DNA from: Magnetaquicoccus sp039908525
GTDB taxonomy: Bacteria > Pseudomonadota > Magnetococcia > Magnetococcales > Magnetaquicoccaceae
DNA length: 64,000 nt
Direction of reading: 5' to 3'
NCBI GenBank assembly: GCA_039908525.1
Contig: JAMOAY010000001.1
Location: 372,001 to 436,000, forward strand
In this document: positions 33,854-41,853 of the stretch, one piece after another
How the letters are laid out: each line of letters begins with the position of its first letter
Position numbering within the stretch: position 1 is the stretch's first letter
The notes under the pieces: generated by a model
Databases searched by the model: none
The model's input: only the letters and a program-made list of their open reading frames with translations
Told to the model about the DNA's origin: nothing
Program-made: the position numbers and the translations under genes

Positions 33854-34881
33854 CCCGCGCAGGCCTCCATCTCGGCCAGCACCCGGGCGGTGGTGATCTG
33901 CCGCAGGCAGTTGAGATGCTGTTCCGGGCAGATGCGCTGGAAGCAGGGGGCGCAGGGCAGGCCCAGGCTGATGACCCGGCTGCGACTGCCCAGGGGTGGG
34001 GTGTGGTGGGGATCGGAGGAGCCGAACAGGGCGATCAGCGGTCGTTCCAGGGCCGCTGCCACGTGCATCAGACCGGAATCGTTGCTGATCACACAACTGG
34101 CCAGGGAAAGGATCTGCACCGCCTCATCCAGGCTGGTGCGACCGGCCAGATTGAGGCAACCCGCACCGGCTGTCGTGGCGATCTGCTCCCCCAGGGAGGC
34201 CTCCTTGGCGGAACCGCACACCACGACCCCCCAGCCGCGGGCCAAGGTGGCGCCGGCCAACTCGGCAAACCGTTCCGCAGGCCATCGTTTGGCCGGACCA
34301 TACTCCGCCCCGGGGCAGAGCGCCAGCAGGGGCTCGCCCCCCTCCTGGCCGATATCCTCCCGCACCGTCCGCCATTGGCGCAGGGTGACCAGCGCCTGGG
34401 AACGTTCGACCGCCAGTGTCGGCATCGGCATCGGTGTGGGCAACGCTTCCCCGGGGGCCAACCCCAGGGCCAGGAAACGGTCCACCGTGCGGAGCAGGGC
34501 GTTTTTGTCCAGGGGCCGGATGTCGTTGAGCAGCCCCCAGCGCCACTCCCCCAGAAAGCCGGTGCGGCGGTGGATGCCGGCATGCAAGGGCAACAGGGCG
34601 GATTTGAAACTGCCGGGCAGGATGATGGCCTGTGTGTAGCGACCGCGCAGCTGCCGGCCCAGGCGCCAGCGGCGGCCCAGTCCCAGCTGACCATGGCCCA
34701 CCTCCAGACACCAAGTCTGGCGCACCTCCGGCATGCGTTGCAGCAGAGGCTGGCTCCAGCCGGGCGCCACCACGTCGATGGCCCTCTGTGGCTGGCGCTG
34801 TTTCAGCAGGCGCAGCAGCGGGTGAGCCATCACCATGTCCCCGACCCAAGAGGGACCTATGACCAGTAGTGCATCCTCCAT
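33850..34881 (-). CDS. waaF: ADP-heptose:LPS heptosyltransferase II
   Basis: Adds the second heptose of the LPS inner core. The 343-residue family 9 glycosyltransferase shows ALLVIGPSWVGDMVMAHPLLR at the N-terminus (the WaaF IGPSWVGD signature), ALCPGAEYGPAKRWP in the donor domain, and VISNDSGLMHVAAALERPLIALFGSSDPHHTPP at the nucleotide-sugar site. The start is the ATG at 34881, with GAG about seven bases upstream; ATGs at 34920-34923 abut a palindromic repeat and lack a site. First gene of the waaF, lpxL-like, waaC operon. Confidence 0.94.
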   Translation of the reverse strand: MEDALLVIGPSWVGDMVMAHPLLRLLKQRQPQRAIDVVAPGWSQPLLQRMPEVRQTWCLEVGHGQLGLGRRWRLGRQLRGRYTQAIILPGSFKSALLPLHAGIHRRTGFLGEWRWGLLNDIRPLDKNALLRTVDRFLALGLAPGEALPTPMPMPTLAVERSQALVTLRQWRTVREDIGQEGGEPLLALCPGAEYGPAKRWPAERFAELAGATLARGWGVVVCGSAKEASLGEQIATTAGAGCLNLAGRTSLDEAVQILSLASCVISNDSGLMHVAAALERPLIALFGSSDPHHTPPLGSRSRVISLGLPCAPCFQRICPEQHLNCLRQITTARVLAEMEACAG

Positions 34882-34930
34882 CGTAACGCTCGGCAGCTCC
34901 CGCTTGGATTGGACAAACATCAAATTTCAT

Positions 34931-35358
34931 GGGGTCCAGGGGAGATTATCTCCCCTGGCGGGTCCAGGGCAGAGCCCTGGCGGGTGCAGGGCGGAGCCCT
35001 GCATGATGCGCGCTTTCACCGAAGCCCATTGGCGCAGCCAATGGGCGCTGCGCGCACAAAACCCGCCCCGCAGGGGCGGACATCTGGAGGGCGGCAGCCC
35101 GACCAGGGCATTGCCGAACACCGCGTGCTTCGGGGGGAATAGATGGTTTCTTTTGTTGTTTCAAGGCTACCTCGTTCCATCCGAACGCCCTTTATATCTC
35201 GATGTCCGAGTCGGGCTGCCGCCCTCCAGGGGTGCCCCTGCGGGGCGTTTTGGGCGCGTTGCGCACATTTTCTGCGAAAATGTGCTTTGTGAAAACGCGC
35301 CTTTCATGTGGGGCTCCGCCCCACACCCCGGCAGGGGAGATGATCTCCCCTGCACCCC
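34931..35358 (+). repeat. Full-length modular palindromic element, copy C
   Basis: 428-bp copy, same orientation as A and B, filling the gap between waaF and hldD. It has an extra left hairpin module (CCAGGGCAGAGCCCTGG) and lacks the right CAGAGGG module of A and B. The 20-bp inverted repeat is at 35084-35103 and 35210-35229, with a 106-nt core. The right inner hairpin is GCACATTTTCTGCGAAAATGTGC: both arms carry the same change relative to copy A (AAAT to ACAT, ATTT to ATGT), so pairing is kept. Confidence 0.92.
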
Positions 35359-35373
35359 GCAAGCGTTTTTTCA

Positions 35374-36345
35374 TCAACGATCCGGCGCATTGCCCTCGTC
35401 CCAGGCCTGTTCGGCACGCAGAAAGGCATCCACCCCCTCTTCCAGAGGGGTGAACGGTCGGTCGAATCCCAGACCTCGCAGCCGGCCAACATCCGCTTCG
35501 GTGAAATTCTGATATTTTTTATCCAGGCCCTCCGGCATCGGCTTGTAACGGATCTCGCCCCGTCCCAGCCGCTGGCAGAGGTGGCGGGCGATGGCGTTGA
35601 AGCTGCGGCTTTGGCCGGTGCCGACATTGCAGACCCCCTGTATCCCCAACTGTTGGGCCAGAAACAGATTGACCTGCACCACATCGCCGACACAGATGAA
35701 ATCCCGGCGCTGTTCGCCATGGCCATAGCCCCCCGACCCCTCGAACAGCTGCGCCACACCGGTGGTGCGCAGCTGCTGGCAGAGCTGGTAGACCATGGAG
35801 GCCATGCGTCCCTTGTGCTGCTCCCGGGGTCCGTACACATTGAAATAGCGCAACCCCACCACCGTGCTCTGAATCCGGGGGCGCAGCTGCTCGACATGGC
35901 GGTCAAACAGCAGCTTGGAATAGCCGTAGACGTTCAGAGGTTTTTCATGACGGGGATCCTCGACAAAGGTCTGACTGGCCCCATAGACGGCGGCACTGGA
36001 GGCGTAGATGAAAGGGATGGCGCGTTGCAGGGCCAACTGCAGCAGCTCCTTGGAATAGGTATAATTGTTGTCCATCATGTAGCGGCCATCGGCCTCCATG
36101 GTGTCCGAACAGGCCCCCTGGTGAAAGATCGCCCGGATCGGCAGCTCCGGCAGGGCGCCGCGGCGCAGACGGTCGCGGAACTCCCCCTTGTCCATGTAGT
36201 CGGCGATCTCCAGATCGCGCAGGTTGAGAAACTTGTCCCCCTTGAGCAGATTGTCCACCACCAGAATCTGCCTCTCACCCTGCTGGTTCAGACCGGCGAC
36301 GATGTTGGCGCCGATAAAGCCGGCCCCGCCTGTGACGATGTACAT
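35374..36345 (-). CDS. hldD: ADP-L-glycero-D-manno-heptose 6-epimerase
   Basis: Last step of ADP-heptose synthesis, epimerising ADP-D-glycero- to ADP-L-glycero-D-manno-heptose. The 323-residue short-chain dehydrogenase-like enzyme has the NADP-binding IVTGGAGFIGANIV at the very N-terminus, DNLLKGDKFLNL, the catalytic YGYSKLLFD tyrosine and lysine, and FNVYGPREQHKGRMAS. AGGGAG lies about seven bases before the ATG. It works with HldE (39397-40896), which is now separated from it by a 3-kb accessory patch. Confidence 0.95.
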   Translation of the reverse strand: MYIVTGGAGFIGANIVAGLNQQGERQILVVDNLLKGDKFLNLRDLEIADYMDKGEFRDRLRRGALPELPIRAIFHQGACSDTMEADGRYMMDNNYTYSKELLQLALQRAIPFIYASSAAVYGASQTFVEDPRHEKPLNVYGYSKLLFDRHVEQLRPRIQSTVVGLRYFNVYGPREQHKGRMASMVYQLCQQLRTTGVAQLFEGSGGYGHGEQRRDFICVGDVVQVNLFLAQQLGIQGVCNVGTGQSRSFNAIARHLCQRLGRGEIRYKPMPEGLDKKYQNFTEADVGRLRGLGFDRPFTPLEEGVDAFLRAEQAWDEGNAPDR

Positions 36346-36421
36346 ATAATAACTCCCTAGATTTTATAAACCTTTGCATCTTACGATCCCACGCCGCCAA
36401 TACCAGTCGGGCGGTGCGGCA

Positions 36422-36505
36422 TTAATACAGTTCATCGCGGGTGAGACCGTAGAGCTGGGCGTCGTAAGCGTCCAACTCCGCCCGCGGCAGAGCGCGGTGT
36501 AGTAT
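36422..36505 (-). pseudogene. C-terminal fragment of an Eco57I/PglX-like adenine methyltransferase
   Basis: Minus-strand codons give RALPRAELDAYDAQLYGLTR followed by DELY and a stop. The pattern RAELDAY(x)A(x)LYGLTRDEL(x)Y is a conserved stretch near the C-terminus of large Eco57I-type or PglX-like restriction/methylase proteins, which normally continue into YILDPAD. Here a stop replaces the continuation. There is no start codon or upstream domain; the frame is broken just before the VapC stop. A relic, not a gene. Confidence 0.6.
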
Positions 36506-36904
36506 TCATACCTGCCAATCCTCGATCAACAGTCCTGACACGCGGGAGAACTCCCTGGTGTTATGGGTAACCAGAGTGACATCATGGGCCATGGCCACGG
36601 CGGCGATCAGCAGGTCGTTGGGGCCAATGGGTGTGCCCCGACTCGTCAGTTCAGCGCGCATCCATCCGTAAATCCCGGCGGCTCGGTCGTCGAATGGCAG
36701 AGAGGGCAGAAAAGCAAAAAATTCCAACAACCGGAAGCGATTTCGCTCCCACTGGGTGCTCTTGAAAACCCCATACCACAGCTCCGCCTTGACCGGACTG
36801 CACAACATGGGCGGTTCTTCCTTACATGTATCCACCCTGGCCACAACAGATGGGTGACGTTTCATGATGGCAATGCATGTGTCGGTATCTAACAGATATC
36901 TCAT
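36506..36904 (-). CDS. VapC-type PIN-domain toxin
   Basis: 132-residue PIN-domain ribonuclease, the toxin of a type II toxin-antitoxin pair. It shows the first acidic motif in YLLDTDTCIAIMK, the conserved Glu in KAELWYGV, the Asp in NDLLIAAVAMAH, and the closing TLVTHNTREFSRV, which are the four PIN metal-binding positions. Its ATG overlaps the stop of the upstream antitoxin-like gene by 4 nt, as is usual for such pairs. Located in a patch visibly richer in A/T than the flanking LPS genes, consistent with acquisition. Confidence 0.92.
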   Translation of the reverse strand: MRYLLDTDTCIAIMKRHPSVVARVDTCKEEPPMLCSPVKAELWYGVFKSTQWERNRFRLLEFFAFLPSLPFDDRAAGIYGWMRAELTSRGTPIGPNDLLIAAVAMAHDVTLVTHNTREFSRVSGLLIEDWQV

Positions 36905-37278
36905 TCCATCCGTTCCCTTTCCTGAAGCGGTCCTTCATCCTCTATGTCAGGAAAATCAGGAATGGACCCCGCACAACGATCCAGAAATGCCTGGGGATTC
37001 CATGGCATGGTAGGGTTTAACCCATGATCGGAAGAGTGGTTCCATGCTCCTGCATAAATGGGTTCCGGCCAATGATCAGAGGGGGCTTCATCCTCAATGA
37101 CCGGAATGGCAACCCTGGAATGGGTGGGCGACTGATCCGTCACAGTCGCTTGATGCCGGTCTGCGCCGTGTTGCCGTTCCAGAACACTTTCAATATATCC
37201 AATAAAATCCAATACTTCTTCTGCTCTGTTCACGGGAAGACTACGGGCGCGTTGGTAAATTTCTTCGGCCGTGCTCAT
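36901..37278 (-). CDS. DUF2281-like antitoxin partner of VapC
   Basis: 125-residue protein. The N-terminal ~35 residues (MSTAEEIYQRARSLPVNRAEEVLDFIGYI) are typical of DUF2281-type antitoxins. The long acidic and proline-rich remainder (PTMPWNPQAFLDRCAGSIPDFPDIEDEG) is likely the toxin-binding tail. It precedes and overlaps the PIN toxin gene and likely neutralises it and autoregulates the operon. The tail is longer than in most DUF2281 antitoxins (~70-80 residues). Confidence 0.75.
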   Translation of the reverse strand: MSTAEEIYQRARSLPVNRAEEVLDFIGYIESVLERQHGADRHQATVTDQSPTHSRVAIPVIEDEAPSDHWPEPIYAGAWNHSSDHGLNPTMPWNPQAFLDRCAGSIPDFPDIEDEGPLQERERME

Positions 37279-37341
37279 GGGTGGTCTCCTTGGTTGTTTT
37301 CACTACCCACATAAATCCGTTGCATATCACCAATCATCATT

Positions 37342-37551
37342 TCAACTCCCTCCTGCTCCAGAGGCGAGACCGGGCTTGAGACCGCGAAAGGTCTCGCTGG
37401 GGTAGTCCGGTCCCATGGTATCCGCCGGGTCGAGGATGTAGCGCAATTCATCGCGGATTGTCATGGCCGCCACTTTTTGGAGAAACTCCGGTAGCAGAAT
37501 GTCGCCTTCAACCCTGAGAGCTGTGAAGCCAGGGGCCTGGGTTTTTCTCAT
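37342..37551 (-). pseudogene. Internally deleted adenine-methyltransferase mini-gene
   Basis: 69-codon frame overlapping the HIRAN gene stop by ATGA. The first half, FTALRVEGDILLPEFLQKVA, resembles the N-terminus of large Eco57I/PglX-like methylases (F-T-x-x-R-x-E-G-x-x-L-x-P-x-x-L). The second half, RDELRYILDPADTMGPDYPS followed by ETFRGLK, matches the conserved C-terminal segment of the same family. About 1000 intervening residues, including the catalytic NPPY-type motif, are missing. I read this as a gene collapsed by one internal deletion; it may still be translated but cannot methylate DNA. Confidence 0.6.
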
Positions 37552-38273
37552 AGAGCCTCACCAACCTCAAGAAATACGTAGAGCAGGGGGCGGTCCTGCG
37601 TGCCATTGACACGGTCAATAAAGCCTCGCACCCCGGGATTTTCCAACCAGGGATGAAGGCCAGGGGCCTGTAATTTGTTGACATAACCAATATGGCGGGT
37701 ATCTTGCGTTTCGATTCGAATGGCTAATGGATCAACAGGATTCGTCGGCTCTTTCCGCAAGCAAATCTCCTGCCCCTCACGAAGTAGAGGAAAAATTTCT
37801 CTGAAATCTTTCCTGTGTCGAAACCCGGCCACTTCCTCCAGAAATTCAAACGGCGGTTCTGCTGTATCAAACGGGTGAACCAGGGAAAATCCATCTCCAG
37901 GCAGTTGCGCACCCACATACCCCAATAATGCCAGTGGGCTGATCTGAATGGCTGGATCCAGCCGCCAAAACCGCAAGAAATCATCGTAGTCCCGCCTTTT
38001 CTTTGGGGGCATGCGCCGCATGAAGGTTTCCAAAATGCCAGAGGCGTATCGATCCCGGTCCAGAGGAAAAGCCGGATAGCCCAAAAAACCAGCGGCCAGG
38101 GCTGTTGCAAAATCTTCTGTTCCTTTCAGATAGCGTAAAACAATGGTACCCGTTTCATCGGCAGCAATTTCCGCCACTTTCCTCCGAGTTCGACCGAAAG
38201 AACTACCATCCGGAGCTTGCCAAGCCAGAAACAGGTGCTTTGGCTCAATGATGCGTCTAATCATGTTTATCAT
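37548..38273 (-). CDS. HIRAN-domain protein paired with a HipA-like kinase
   Basis: 241-residue protein. The C-terminal part from about 150 is a HIRAN domain (FREIFPLLREGQEICLRKEP, TNPVDPLAIRIE, HIGYVNK), a small fold that binds DNA ends in helicases. The N-terminal part (TIVLRYLKGTEDFATALAAG, FLGYPAF, RRMPPKKRRDYDDFLRFW) is the region usually found with HIRAN in HipA-linked partners. It starts 4 bp after the stop of the HipA-like kinase gene and is surely co-transcribed. Probably the regulatory or antitoxin-type partner, but its role is inferred from the pairing. Confidence 0.75.
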   Translation of the reverse strand: MINMIRRIIEPKHLFLAWQAPDGSSFGRTRRKVAEIAADETGTIVLRYLKGTEDFATALAAGFLGYPAFPLDRDRYASGILETFMRRMPPKKRRDYDDFLRFWRLDPAIQISPLALLGYVGAQLPGDGFSLVHPFDTAEPPFEFLEEVAGFRHRKDFREIFPLLREGQEICLRKEPTNPVDPLAIRIETQDTRHIGYVNKLQAPGLHPWLENPGVRGFIDRVNGTQDRPLLYVFLEVGEAL

Positions 38274-38277
38274 GACT

Positions 38278-39219
38278 TTAATCCATATTGGTGAGAACCA
38301 AACACAACCGCTCCATTCGGAAACGGAGGAGACATTCGATCCACTGGATCCGCTCCCAGGTAGGTACGACAGGTACGGGAAAAGTTGGCAACATACGCAT
38401 CCAGGTATTTAAGGCATCCATGTCGAATGCAAGACACCCGAAGAGATTCCGTCTCAATTCTGGATTCTGCTGGATCAGCCACTTGATCAGATCAAAATGG
38501 CCGCACTTTCTGTCCTCGGTTTGGTCCCAGCGCATGTGGTGTTGCCCTTTCTCGATATAACGTGCTGTTTGCGCCAAGTCCGATACGAAGCTGACAATCT
38601 TGTCATCCAATATTTCATGACCGAGGCTCGTGCCATTGTCGAAAGCCGGGGCCAATTCCGGTTTCGGCGGCGTTCCTCTCCATAAAATTCCCCAGTTTCC
38701 CTGGTGACGATCGGTGTTGCCGATCAGTGCATCGAAAACAAGAATGCGCGCCATATCCGGAATCAACCCTGCGTCAATTTCCGACAGAATCTTCAATACG
38801 GTTAAAATGTTGTGCTGGCGTCCTTTCCTGACATCAAAATCCGGAATCAGCCTTTTCATGTGGACAGTACCCGACTCGTAGCGCACATTTTCATCATCCT
38901 GACGGTAAAACCACTCGATCAAGGCGGCAGGCTGACTGCCTTTTGACTTACAAGCAACGTAGGCAGGAGGAACAGGAACACCCATCAGGCATCCCAAACG
39001 GTAGGCAATCACCTCACACCAGAATTGGGCCGGATGGCGAGGCGATGCGTGCTTAAACAAATAACGATGCCTGCCAATCAAGAACGGCAAGGGTGGCGAC
39101 TGTGGACTGATCCATAAAGACTTTTCCCGGGCACCTTCAGGGTAGGCCGGGAATCGATCATCTGGATTCCAGGATGAAATATCAATAACATCTGAACTCA
39201 ATTGCGCATACCCTAACAT
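38278..39219 (-). CDS. HipA-like Ser/Thr kinase
   Basis: 313-residue protein with the HipA kinase core but no full HipA N-terminal subdomain. The catalytic loop is in ALIGNTDRHQGNWGIL (N-x-D-R-x-x-x-N) and the metal-binding Asp in LAPAFDNGTSLG. An upstream lysine in YLFKHAS is a likely ATP-binding residue. HipA enzymes phosphorylate targets such as GltX and act as growth-inhibiting toxins; the target here is unknown. A GAGGAAG site precedes the ATG and overlaps the stop region of a helicase remnant, so it was once the downstream partner of that gene. Its partner is the HIRAN gene. Confidence 0.82.
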   Translation of the reverse strand: MLGYAQLSSDVIDISSWNPDDRFPAYPEGAREKSLWISPQSPPLPFLIGRHRYLFKHASPRHPAQFWCEVIAYRLGCLMGVPVPPAYVACKSKGSQPAALIEWFYRQDDENVRYESGTVHMKRLIPDFDVRKGRQHNILTVLKILSEIDAGLIPDMARILVFDALIGNTDRHQGNWGILWRGTPPKPELAPAFDNGTSLGHEILDDKIVSFVSDLAQTARYIEKGQHHMRWDQTEDRKCGHFDLIKWLIQQNPELRRNLFGCLAFDMDALNTWMRMLPTFPVPVVPTWERIQWIECLLRFRMERLCLVLTNMD

Positions 39220-39228
39220 GAATCTTCC

Positions 39229-39384
39229 TCAGAAAACCACGGTTGGGGCCAGGACATAGATGCCAATGACATCCACGGGCAGGCACGCCTTGACCTCACA
39301 ACTGCCCCTGGCCTCACTGGCGTCCCGCACCCGCCGATGGTCAGCCAGGAGTTCAGCCGTGCCTTTGTGAAGTGCACAACGCAT
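39229..39384 (-). pseudogene. C-terminal remnant of a large helicase gene
   Basis: 51-codon frame ending CEVKACLPVDVIGIYVLAP TVVF, preceded by LADHRRVRDASEARG. Basic R-x-V-R-D-A-x-x-A-R followed by an LPVD-V-I-G-x-Y-V-L-x-P end is, in my recollection, the closing segment of large SNF2/DEAD-type helicases of defence loci. An in-frame TAG lies just upstream of the ATG and the helicase core is absent. It ends 9 bp before the HipA-like kinase start. The family assignment is a judgement by eye. Confidence 0.4.
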
Positions 39385-39396
39385 CACGAACCCTGG

Positions 39397-40896
39397 CTAA
39401 TCGTTCCTGATCCGCTCGACGATACGGCTGGAGCTGCGTCCCTCGACCAGGGGCACCAGGGCGACGTGCCCGCCCCAGGATTTGACCTCTTCGCCGCCGA
39501 CCACCTGATTTTCGCTGTAATCGGCCCCCTTGGCCAGGATATCCGGTTGCAGGGCGCGAATCAGCCGCAGAGGGGTCTCCTCGTCGAACAGGATCACCAG
39601 GTCCACCGCCGCCATGGCCGCCAACACCCGGGCCCGATCCGCTTCGTGGATGACAGGTCGGGTGGGGCCTTTCAGGGCCGTGACCGAACGGTCGGTGTTG
39701 AGCCCCACCACCAACCGCCGGCCCAACTGTCGCGCCTTTTCCAGATAGCTGACATGACCGGCGTGCAGCAGGTCGAAACAGCCGTTGGTGAACACCAGCG
39801 TTTCCCCGTGCCGGCGCCACTGCTGGACCCTGTGCTGCGCCGCCTCCAGGGTGGCGATTTTGTCCGACTGTTCCAGGTTCTCTTCGCTGGAGAGGGCGGC
39901 CAGCAGCTCGTTGCGGCGGATCGGGGTGGTGCCCAGCTTGCCCACCACCACCCCGGCGGCCAGGTTGGCCAGGTGGAGGGCATCCATGGGCTCCAGGCGG
40001 GCCGCCAGACCGGCGGCCAGGGTGCCGATCACCGTATCCCCCGCCCCGGAAACATCGTAGACCTCCCGGGCCATGGCGGGGATGCGGCGGGGAGGGCGCT
40101 CGGCCTCCAGCAAGGCAATGCCCTGTTCGCTCAGGGTGACGGCCAGCAGGTCAAGCTCCAGTCGTGCGCGCAACCGCTCTCCGGCGGCCAGCAAACGGTT
40201 GAGATCCCCGTCGGGAATCCCTTCCCCCTCCTGGGCCGTCACCGCCTCCGTCAACTCCCGCCGGTTGGGGGTGAGGAGGGTGGCGCCCCGATATTTACGG
40301 TAATCCATCCCTTTGGGGTCCACCAGCACCGGGATGCGGGCAGCCCGTGCGGCACGGATCAGGGTCTGGCAGACCGTTTCGGTCAACAGCCCCTTGCCGT
40401 AGTCCGACAACAGCAACCCCTGGGGAAGCGGTTCCCGTTCGAGTTGACGCAAGGCGGCCTGCAGGCACGCCTCCAGGGTTTCATGCTCCAGGGGGCGCAC
40501 CTCCTCCCGATCCAGGCGCAACATCTGTTGGTGTCCGCCGATGATGCGGGTTTTGGTGATGGTGGCACGGTTGGAAACCTCCTGGATGGCCTGGATCTCC
40601 ACCGTCGCCTCCTGCAACAGGTGCTGCAAACGCCGGCCATCCGGGTCGCTCCCCAGCCAGCCGACCAGGCGGGTCCGCACGCCGAGGCTGGCCAGATTGA
40701 GGGCCACATTGGCGGCCCCGCCGCCGTTTTCCGTCTCCCGCGTCAACCGCACCACCGGCACCGGGGCCTCCGGGGAGATGCGTGACACCTCACCCCACAG
40801 GTAGCGGTCCAGCATGAGATCCCCCACCACCAGCAGGGATCGACCGGCAAAACCGCCGTGGATGGCTTCCAGAACCCGGGGACGGTCGATGAACAT
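39397..40896 (-). CDS. hldE: Bifunctional heptose 7-phosphate kinase / heptose 1-phosphate adenylyltransferase
   Basis: Performs two steps of ADP-heptose synthesis. The 499 residues comprise a ribokinase-type kinase (1 to ~325) with VVGDLMLDRYLWGEVSRISP, NGGGAANVALNLASLG and the DVSGAGDTVIGTLA anion hole, and a nucleotidyltransferase (~350-499) with VFTNGCFDLLHAGHVSYLE and the HxGH motif (HAGH). The ATG at 40896 has GAGG eight bases upstream; an extension to 40962 lacks family similarity. HldD and the heptosyltransferases lie at 31.8-36.3 kb, on the other side of the accessory patch. Confidence 0.95.
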   Translation of the reverse strand: MFIDRPRVLEAIHGGFAGRSLLVVGDLMLDRYLWGEVSRISPEAPVPVVRLTRETENGGGAANVALNLASLGVRTRLVGWLGSDPDGRRLQHLLQEATVEIQAIQEVSNRATITKTRIIGGHQQMLRLDREEVRPLEHETLEACLQAALRQLEREPLPQGLLLSDYGKGLLTETVCQTLIRAARAARIPVLVDPKGMDYRKYRGATLLTPNRRELTEAVTAQEGEGIPDGDLNRLLAAGERLRARLELDLLAVTLSEQGIALLEAERPPRRIPAMAREVYDVSGAGDTVIGTLAAGLAARLEPMDALHLANLAAGVVVGKLGTTPIRRNELLAALSSEENLEQSDKIATLEAAQHRVQQWRRHGETLVFTNGCFDLLHAGHVSYLEKARQLGRRLVVGLNTDRSVTALKGPTRPVIHEADRARVLAAMAAVDLVILFDEETPLRLIRALQPDILAKGADYSENQVVGGEEVKSWGGHVALVPLVEGRSSSRIVERIRND

Positions 40897-41048
40897 GACA
40901 ACACACCTCGCAAGTGGACGTGGCACCAAAAAACAACCAGACATGGCATACCCGACGGCCACCGCGTGGCCATGCAGCCCCTCGTGGGCGGGGGGAAAAT
41001 CACGCCGGGAACTGATTCATGCAACACAACCGTTGCGAACCCACTGCG

Positions 41049-41726
41049 TCACCATGCCCGGGGCACAAACGCCTCTTCGTTGGCGATACGCACCGTATCC
41101 CCGGCCTGCTCAATGACAAACAGACCCTGCTTCATGGCAAAGCGGTCCGCATTTTCATCGATCACAATCCCTGCCACGGCGCCGAACACCTGTTTGTCCG
41201 CATACTCCGAAAAAAACTCCCTGAACTCTGCCACGTTCACCAGTTGTTCTCTGACGTGCTCGGTGGTCAACCGGCTTTTGACTTCCACCAGTACCACCGC
41301 AGTCGTATTGACCACAAGGACATCGATCTCCATATGGCGACCACCCGACAATTTTGCCTTTACCTGGCGACTGACTTTGTGTACCGGAATGCCCCGTTGG
41401 GCAAAAAGAGTTTCACAGGCCGGTGCAACCAATCCCTCCACAAACTCCCCCCATCGGCCACTCAGGTTACCAACCAGGGTAGAGACCTCCTGGAGCCTGC
41501 GATCGGTCTCCTTGAATTGGCGGTCGGTCTCCTTGAATTGGCGGTCGGTCTCCTGAAATTTGCGGTCAGTTTCTGCGCTCATCTCTCGCATTTTCCGATC
41601 CGTCTCTGCTCGGCGTTCCCGGTCCTCCTGGACCATTTCCTGGAATTTTCGGTCAGTCTCACGCATCTGCGCGGCAGTTTCCTGGAACATCGTCCAGACA
41701 TCATCAAATGTTACGGCTTGTGTCAT
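41049..41726 (-). CDS. Coiled-coil protein with PD-(D/E)XK-like domain (DUF3782-type)
   Basis: 225-residue protein. Residues ~15-85 are a heptad coiled coil built from repeats of ETDRKFQ / ETDRQFK / ETDRRLQ, encoded partly by near-identical 21-bp DNA repeats (about 41500-41560). The C-terminal half has the restriction-nuclease-like core GGRHMEIDVLVVN...VVLVEVKSRL (E-x-D and E-V-K). Such DUF3782 proteins are common in some bacteria, often in multiple copies; function unknown. The ATG at 41726 follows GGGAGGAATTGCC. Confidence 0.82.
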   Translation of the reverse strand: MTQAVTFDDVWTMFQETAAQMRETDRKFQEMVQEDRERRAETDRKMREMSAETDRKFQETDRQFKETDRQFKETDRRLQEVSTLVGNLSGRWGEFVEGLVAPACETLFAQRGIPVHKVSRQVKAKLSGGRHMEIDVLVVNTTAVVLVEVKSRLTTEHVREQLVNVAEFREFFSEYADKQVFGAVAGIVIDENADRFAMKQGLFVIEQAGDTVRIANEEAFVPRAW

Positions 41727-41853
41727 GGCAATTCCTCCCGGTTGTGACACCAATCGTCAGAGCATACCCACTCCGTGTGACAGATGGAATCTGTTTTTTC
41801 CCGTTTGCATGCCGGTGCCGCAATTTTTTGGATGACGCCATTCAGACAAGCTG

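Noticed and set aside
34835..35512. Long open frames across the repeat elements (also at 10524-11132, 19167-19544, 43107-43826)
   Set aside because: They stay open because GC-rich hairpins lack stops. All frames and both strands are open alike, and the sequence is conserved as paired arms, not as protein.
25056..36345. Magnetosome island or prophage
   Set aside because: No mam/mms genes, integrase, capsid or tail genes. The region is LPS and polysaccharide synthesis.
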